Part shown: positions 61,877 through 64,000 of the stretch, one piece after another
Position numbering within the stretch: the stretch's first letter is position 1
Layout of the letters: each line of letters opens with the position of its first letter
Assembly: GCA_037131735.1 (NCBI GenBank)
Contig: JBAXQM010000007.1
Location: 43,909-107,908 of the forward strand
DNA length: 64,000 nt
Direction of reading: 5' to 3'
Origin: CAIUPE01 sp037131735
GTDB lineage: Bacteria > Pseudomonadota > Alphaproteobacteria > Rhizobiales > Beijerinckiaceae
Notes under the pieces: model-generated
The model's input: only the letters and a program-made list of their open reading frames with translations
What the model was told of the DNA's origin: nothing
The model's database searches: none
Made by a program: the position numbers and the translations under genes

Positions 61877-62950
61877 ATGCGTGTCGATGATTTTGATTTC
61901 GAATTGCCGCCGGAGAGCATCGCGCTTCGGCTCGCTGAACAACGTGAAAAAGCTCGGCTTCTTGTTGTTCGTTCGGGTGTGAGTGAATTTGAAGATCGGC
62001 ATATTGCCGATCTTCCTCACCTGCTTCAGCCGGGTGATGTCGTTGTCGTTAATGACACAAGGGTCATCCCGGCACGCCTCACGGGATGTCGCGAACGTGG
62101 CGCAGCTCGAGCTAAGATCGACGTTACTCTTCATAAAAGAGAGTCAGCGGATCATTGGCTTGCCTTTGTTCGCCCTGCAAAAAAGCTCGATCTTGGCGAG
62201 ATCATTCATTTCAGATCTGCAAAATCGAATACTCAATCCCTCAATGCCCGCGTAGAAAGCAAGGGTGATGGCGGTGAAGTGCTGTTGCGGTTCTCTATAG
62301 CGGGGGCAGAGCTCGACGCTTTGATAGCGCAATTTGGCGAGATGCCATTGCCGCCCTATATTGCAGCGAAACGCGCTGAAGATGAGCAGGATGAAAAAGA
62401 TTATCAAACAATTTTTGCGGATCGTTCAGGCGCGGTTGCAGCGCCGACCGCAGGACTTCACTTTACGTCCTCATTGATTGATAAATTACGCGCTCGCGGC
62501 ATCGATCTGATTCGCGTCACTCTCCATGTCGGCGCGGGGACCTTTCTGCCGGTCAAGGTTGAGGATACACGTGATCATAAAATGCACGCGGAATGGGGCG
62601 AGATCAGCTCTGAGACCGCCGATCGCCTAAACCGTGCGCGCCAAGAAGGGCGGCGCATTGTTTCGATTGGAACGACGTCATTGCGGTTACTTGAATCTGC
62701 GGTTCAGCCAGACGGGTCTTTTGTTGCATGGAGTGGTGACACATCGATCTTCATCACACCGGGCTATCGGTTTAAGGCCGTTGATGTGCTTTTGACGAAT
62801 TTTCATCTGCCCCGTTCAACCCTCGTCATGCTGGTTTCGGCCTTTTCAGGTCTGGACAGGATCATGAAAGCGTATAGACACGCGATTGAAACGGGTTATC
62901 GCTTCTATTCCTATGGCGATGCCTGTCTATTGTTCCGTGTCGAGCCTTAA
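61877..62950 (+). CDS. queA: S-adenosylmethionine:tRNA ribosyltransferase-isomerase
   Basis: A 357-residue enzyme that converts preQ1 in tRNA to epoxyqueuosine using the ribosyl part of SAM. The N-terminal FELPPESIALRLAEQREKARLLV, VVVNDTRVIPARLTG and APTAGLHFT are conserved, as is FHLPRSTLVMLVSAFSG. It is followed after 9 bp by tgt, which inserts preQ1, so the two work in sequence on the same tRNAs. Confidence 0.97.
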   Translation: MRVDDFDFELPPESIALRLAEQREKARLLVVRSGVSEFEDRHIADLPHLLQPGDVVVVNDTRVIPARLTGCRERGAARAKIDVTLHKRESADHWLAFVRPAKKLDLGEIIHFRSAKSNTQSLNARVESKGDGGEVLLRFSIAGAELDALIAQFGEMPLPPYIAAKRAEDEQDEKDYQTIFADRSGAVAAPTAGLHFTSSLIDKLRARGIDLIRVTLHVGAGTFLPVKVEDTRDHKMHAEWGEISSETADRLNRARQEGRRIVSIGTTSLRLLESAVQPDGSFVAWSGDTSIFITPGYRFKAVDVLLTNFHLPRSTLVMLVSAFSGLDRIMKAYRHAIETGYRFYSYGDACLLFRVEP

Positions 62951-62959
62951 AATCCTGCC

Positions 62960-64000
62960 GTGACAGATCATAACGATTTCGCATTTAACATAACCCAACG
63001 CGACGGAGCCGCGCGGACAGGTGCCGTGCACACACCGCGCGGTCCTATTCGCACGCCGGCATTCATGCCCGTGGGGACGGCAGGAACCGTGAAGGCCATG
63101 CATCCGCATGAGGTGCGGGCGCTGGGAGCCGATATCGTTCTCGGCAATGTGTATCATCTGATGTTGCGGCCGGGAGCCGAGCGCGTCGCTGAGCTTGGCG
63201 GATTGCATCACATGATGAATTGGCCGCATCCGATTTTGACAGACTCGGGTGGCTTTCAAGTGATGTCGCTTGCCAAATTGAGAAAGATTACGGAGCAGGG
63301 CGTAACCTTCCGTTCACATATTGACGGCTCCTCTTACGAATTGACGCCTGAGCGGTCGATTGAAATTCAAGGGCTGCTCGGCTCCGACATTCAGATGCAG
63401 CTTGATGAATGCGTGAAATTGCCGTGCTCTGATCGTGACACGGAAAAAGCCATGGAGCTCTCGCTGCGCTGGGCAGAACGATGCGCGGTAAAATTTGGTA
63501 CGCAGCCGGGCAAAGCGATGTTTGGCATTGTGCAGGGCGGCGCCGTTGAAACTTTGCGTGTGCGGTCCGCTCAACAACTCGCGCGCATGAATTTGAAAGG
63601 CTATTCGATTGGCGGTCTTGCTGTCGGCGAGCCCCAAGAAATCATGCTCAAAATGATCGACGTGGTTGAACCGCATTTACAACAAGAGAAGCCACGCTAT
63701 CTGATGGGCGTTGGCACACCCGATGACATTGTCGAGAGCGTGCGACGTGGCGTTGATATGTTTGATTGCGTGATGCCGACGCGTGCGGGGCGTCATGGAT
63801 TAGCCTTTACACGGTTCGGCAAGATTAATCTTAAAAATGCGCGGCATGCGGATGATCCGCGTCCGCTCGATGAAGAAAGTTCATGGGAGCCAGCGCGGAT
63901 TTATAGCCGCGCTTATCTTCATCATCTTGTCAAATCCGAAGAGATCCTGGGCATGATGCTACTCACAGGGATCAACCTTGCTTATTATCAAAGCTTGATG
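62960..64000 (+). CDS. tgt: queuine/preQ1 tRNA-ribosyltransferase (3' end cut), zinc ligands absent
   Basis: The first 347 codons of a protein expected to be about 375-380 residues; the window ends in the gene. It starts at GTG. Catalytic elements of tRNA-guanine transglycosylase are present: LTDSGGFQVMSLA, YSIGGLAVGEP, and the nucleophile Asp in GVDMFDCVMPTRAGRHG. The C-terminal zinc site is not. The family pattern C-x-C-x2-C before YSRAYLHHL reads Ser307, Trp309, Ala312, and the fourth ligand His is Ile338 (TGINLAYYQ). The fold around it is well conserved, so this is substitution, not frameshift. It is coupled to queA. Confidence 0.95.
   Translation, partial: MTDHNDFAFNITQRDGAARTGAVHTPRGPIRTPAFMPVGTAGTVKAMHPHEVRALGADIVLGNVYHLMLRPGAERVAELGGLHHMMNWPHPILTDSGGFQVMSLAKLRKITEQGVTFRSHIDGSSYELTPERSIEIQGLLGSDIQMQLDECVKLPCSDRDTEKAMELSLRWAERCAVKFGTQPGKAMFGIVQGGAVETLRVRSAQQLARMNLKGYSIGGLAVGEPQEIMLKMIDVVEPHLQQEKPRYLMGVGTPDDIVESVRRGVDMFDCVMPTRAGRHGLAFTRFGKINLKNARHADDPRPLDEESSWEPARIYSRAYLHHLVKSEEILGMMLLTGINLAYYQSLM

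Noticed and set aside
63878..63973. Frameshift or sequencing error as the cause of the missing zinc ligands in Tgt.
   Set aside because: The frame is continuous from 62960 to 64000 and the flanking residues on both sides match the family closely, so only point substitutions explain it.

Overview
This window reads as a chromosomal stretch of an alphaproteobacterium, most likely of the order Hyphomicrobiales (Rhizobiales). The family or genus cannot be named from sequence alone. The evidence is the gene set and gene order (TolC-like/popZ/valS; pgsA-like/hdaA/ppk/ppx/rnd/aspS; dgt/argS/SPOR/nagZ/scpAB/tatABC/serS/surE/pcm; yajC/secD/secF; gyrA/coaD/ppi/ppi/queA/tgt). It is supported by a GAAC-N7-GAAC LexA box of the alphaproteobacterial type between uvrA and ssb, and by a DUF1127 gene. 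Base composition looks uniform by eye and moderately GC-rich for this group. I see no insertion sequence, prophage, CRISPR array, integrase or rRNA. This is core genome, not an accessory island.

Layout. 1-8.5 kb: tRNA-Cys, a TolC-type outer-membrane protein, PopZ, ValRS, then a molybdenum-cofactor group (TusA-like, MobB, MobA), a small heat-shock protein, an unknown acidic protein and tRNA-Lys. 8.6-12.7 kb: glmU, glmS and a DUF502 membrane protein; GlmS and GlmU carry hexosamine synthesis to UDP-GlcNAc. 12.7-19.2 kb (minus strand): recG behind a molybdopterin oxidoreductase, ndk, and purM-purN. 19.3-29.9 kb: a CDP-alcohol phosphatidyltransferase, HdaA, polyphosphate kinase and exopolyphosphatase (with a candidate Pho box), RNase D, a probably non-discriminating AspRS, and malic enzyme. 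29.9-33.1 kb (minus strand): a large exported protein of unknown function, a PfkB sugar kinase and ErpA.

33.2-47.2 kb is an almost unbroken plus-strand housekeeping block: dGTPase, ArgRS, SPOR protein, NagZ, ScpA/ScpB, TatABC, SerRS, SurE, Pcm and an NlpD-like LysM/LytM lipoprotein, closed by a terminator shared with a convergent DUF815 ATPase. 47.4-51.5 kb: YajC-SecD-SecF followed by a Mth938-like protein and a squalene/phytoene-synthase-like protein, convergent with trmFO. 52.9-53.2 kb: a DUF1127 gene whose 3' region folds into hairpins with C-rich anti-Shine-Dalgarno loops, resembling the 'cuckoo'/CcsR small RNAs. 53.4-57.1 kb: divergent uvrA and ssb around the LexA box. 57.4-64.0 kb: gyrA, coaD, two cyclophilins, queA and a tgt gene cut by the window end.

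The most notable points are: (1) the TGT encoded at the right end has lost all four zinc ligands of its family although its catalytic residues remain; (2) the cuckoo-like RNA downstream of DUF1127; (3) three GANTC sites within 42 bp, which also form mutually exclusive hairpins, just before the gyrA start; (4) a Pho-box-like direct repeat before ppk; (5) a 592-residue exported protein with no recognised family. I found no clearly new multigene system, and most of the window is conventional.
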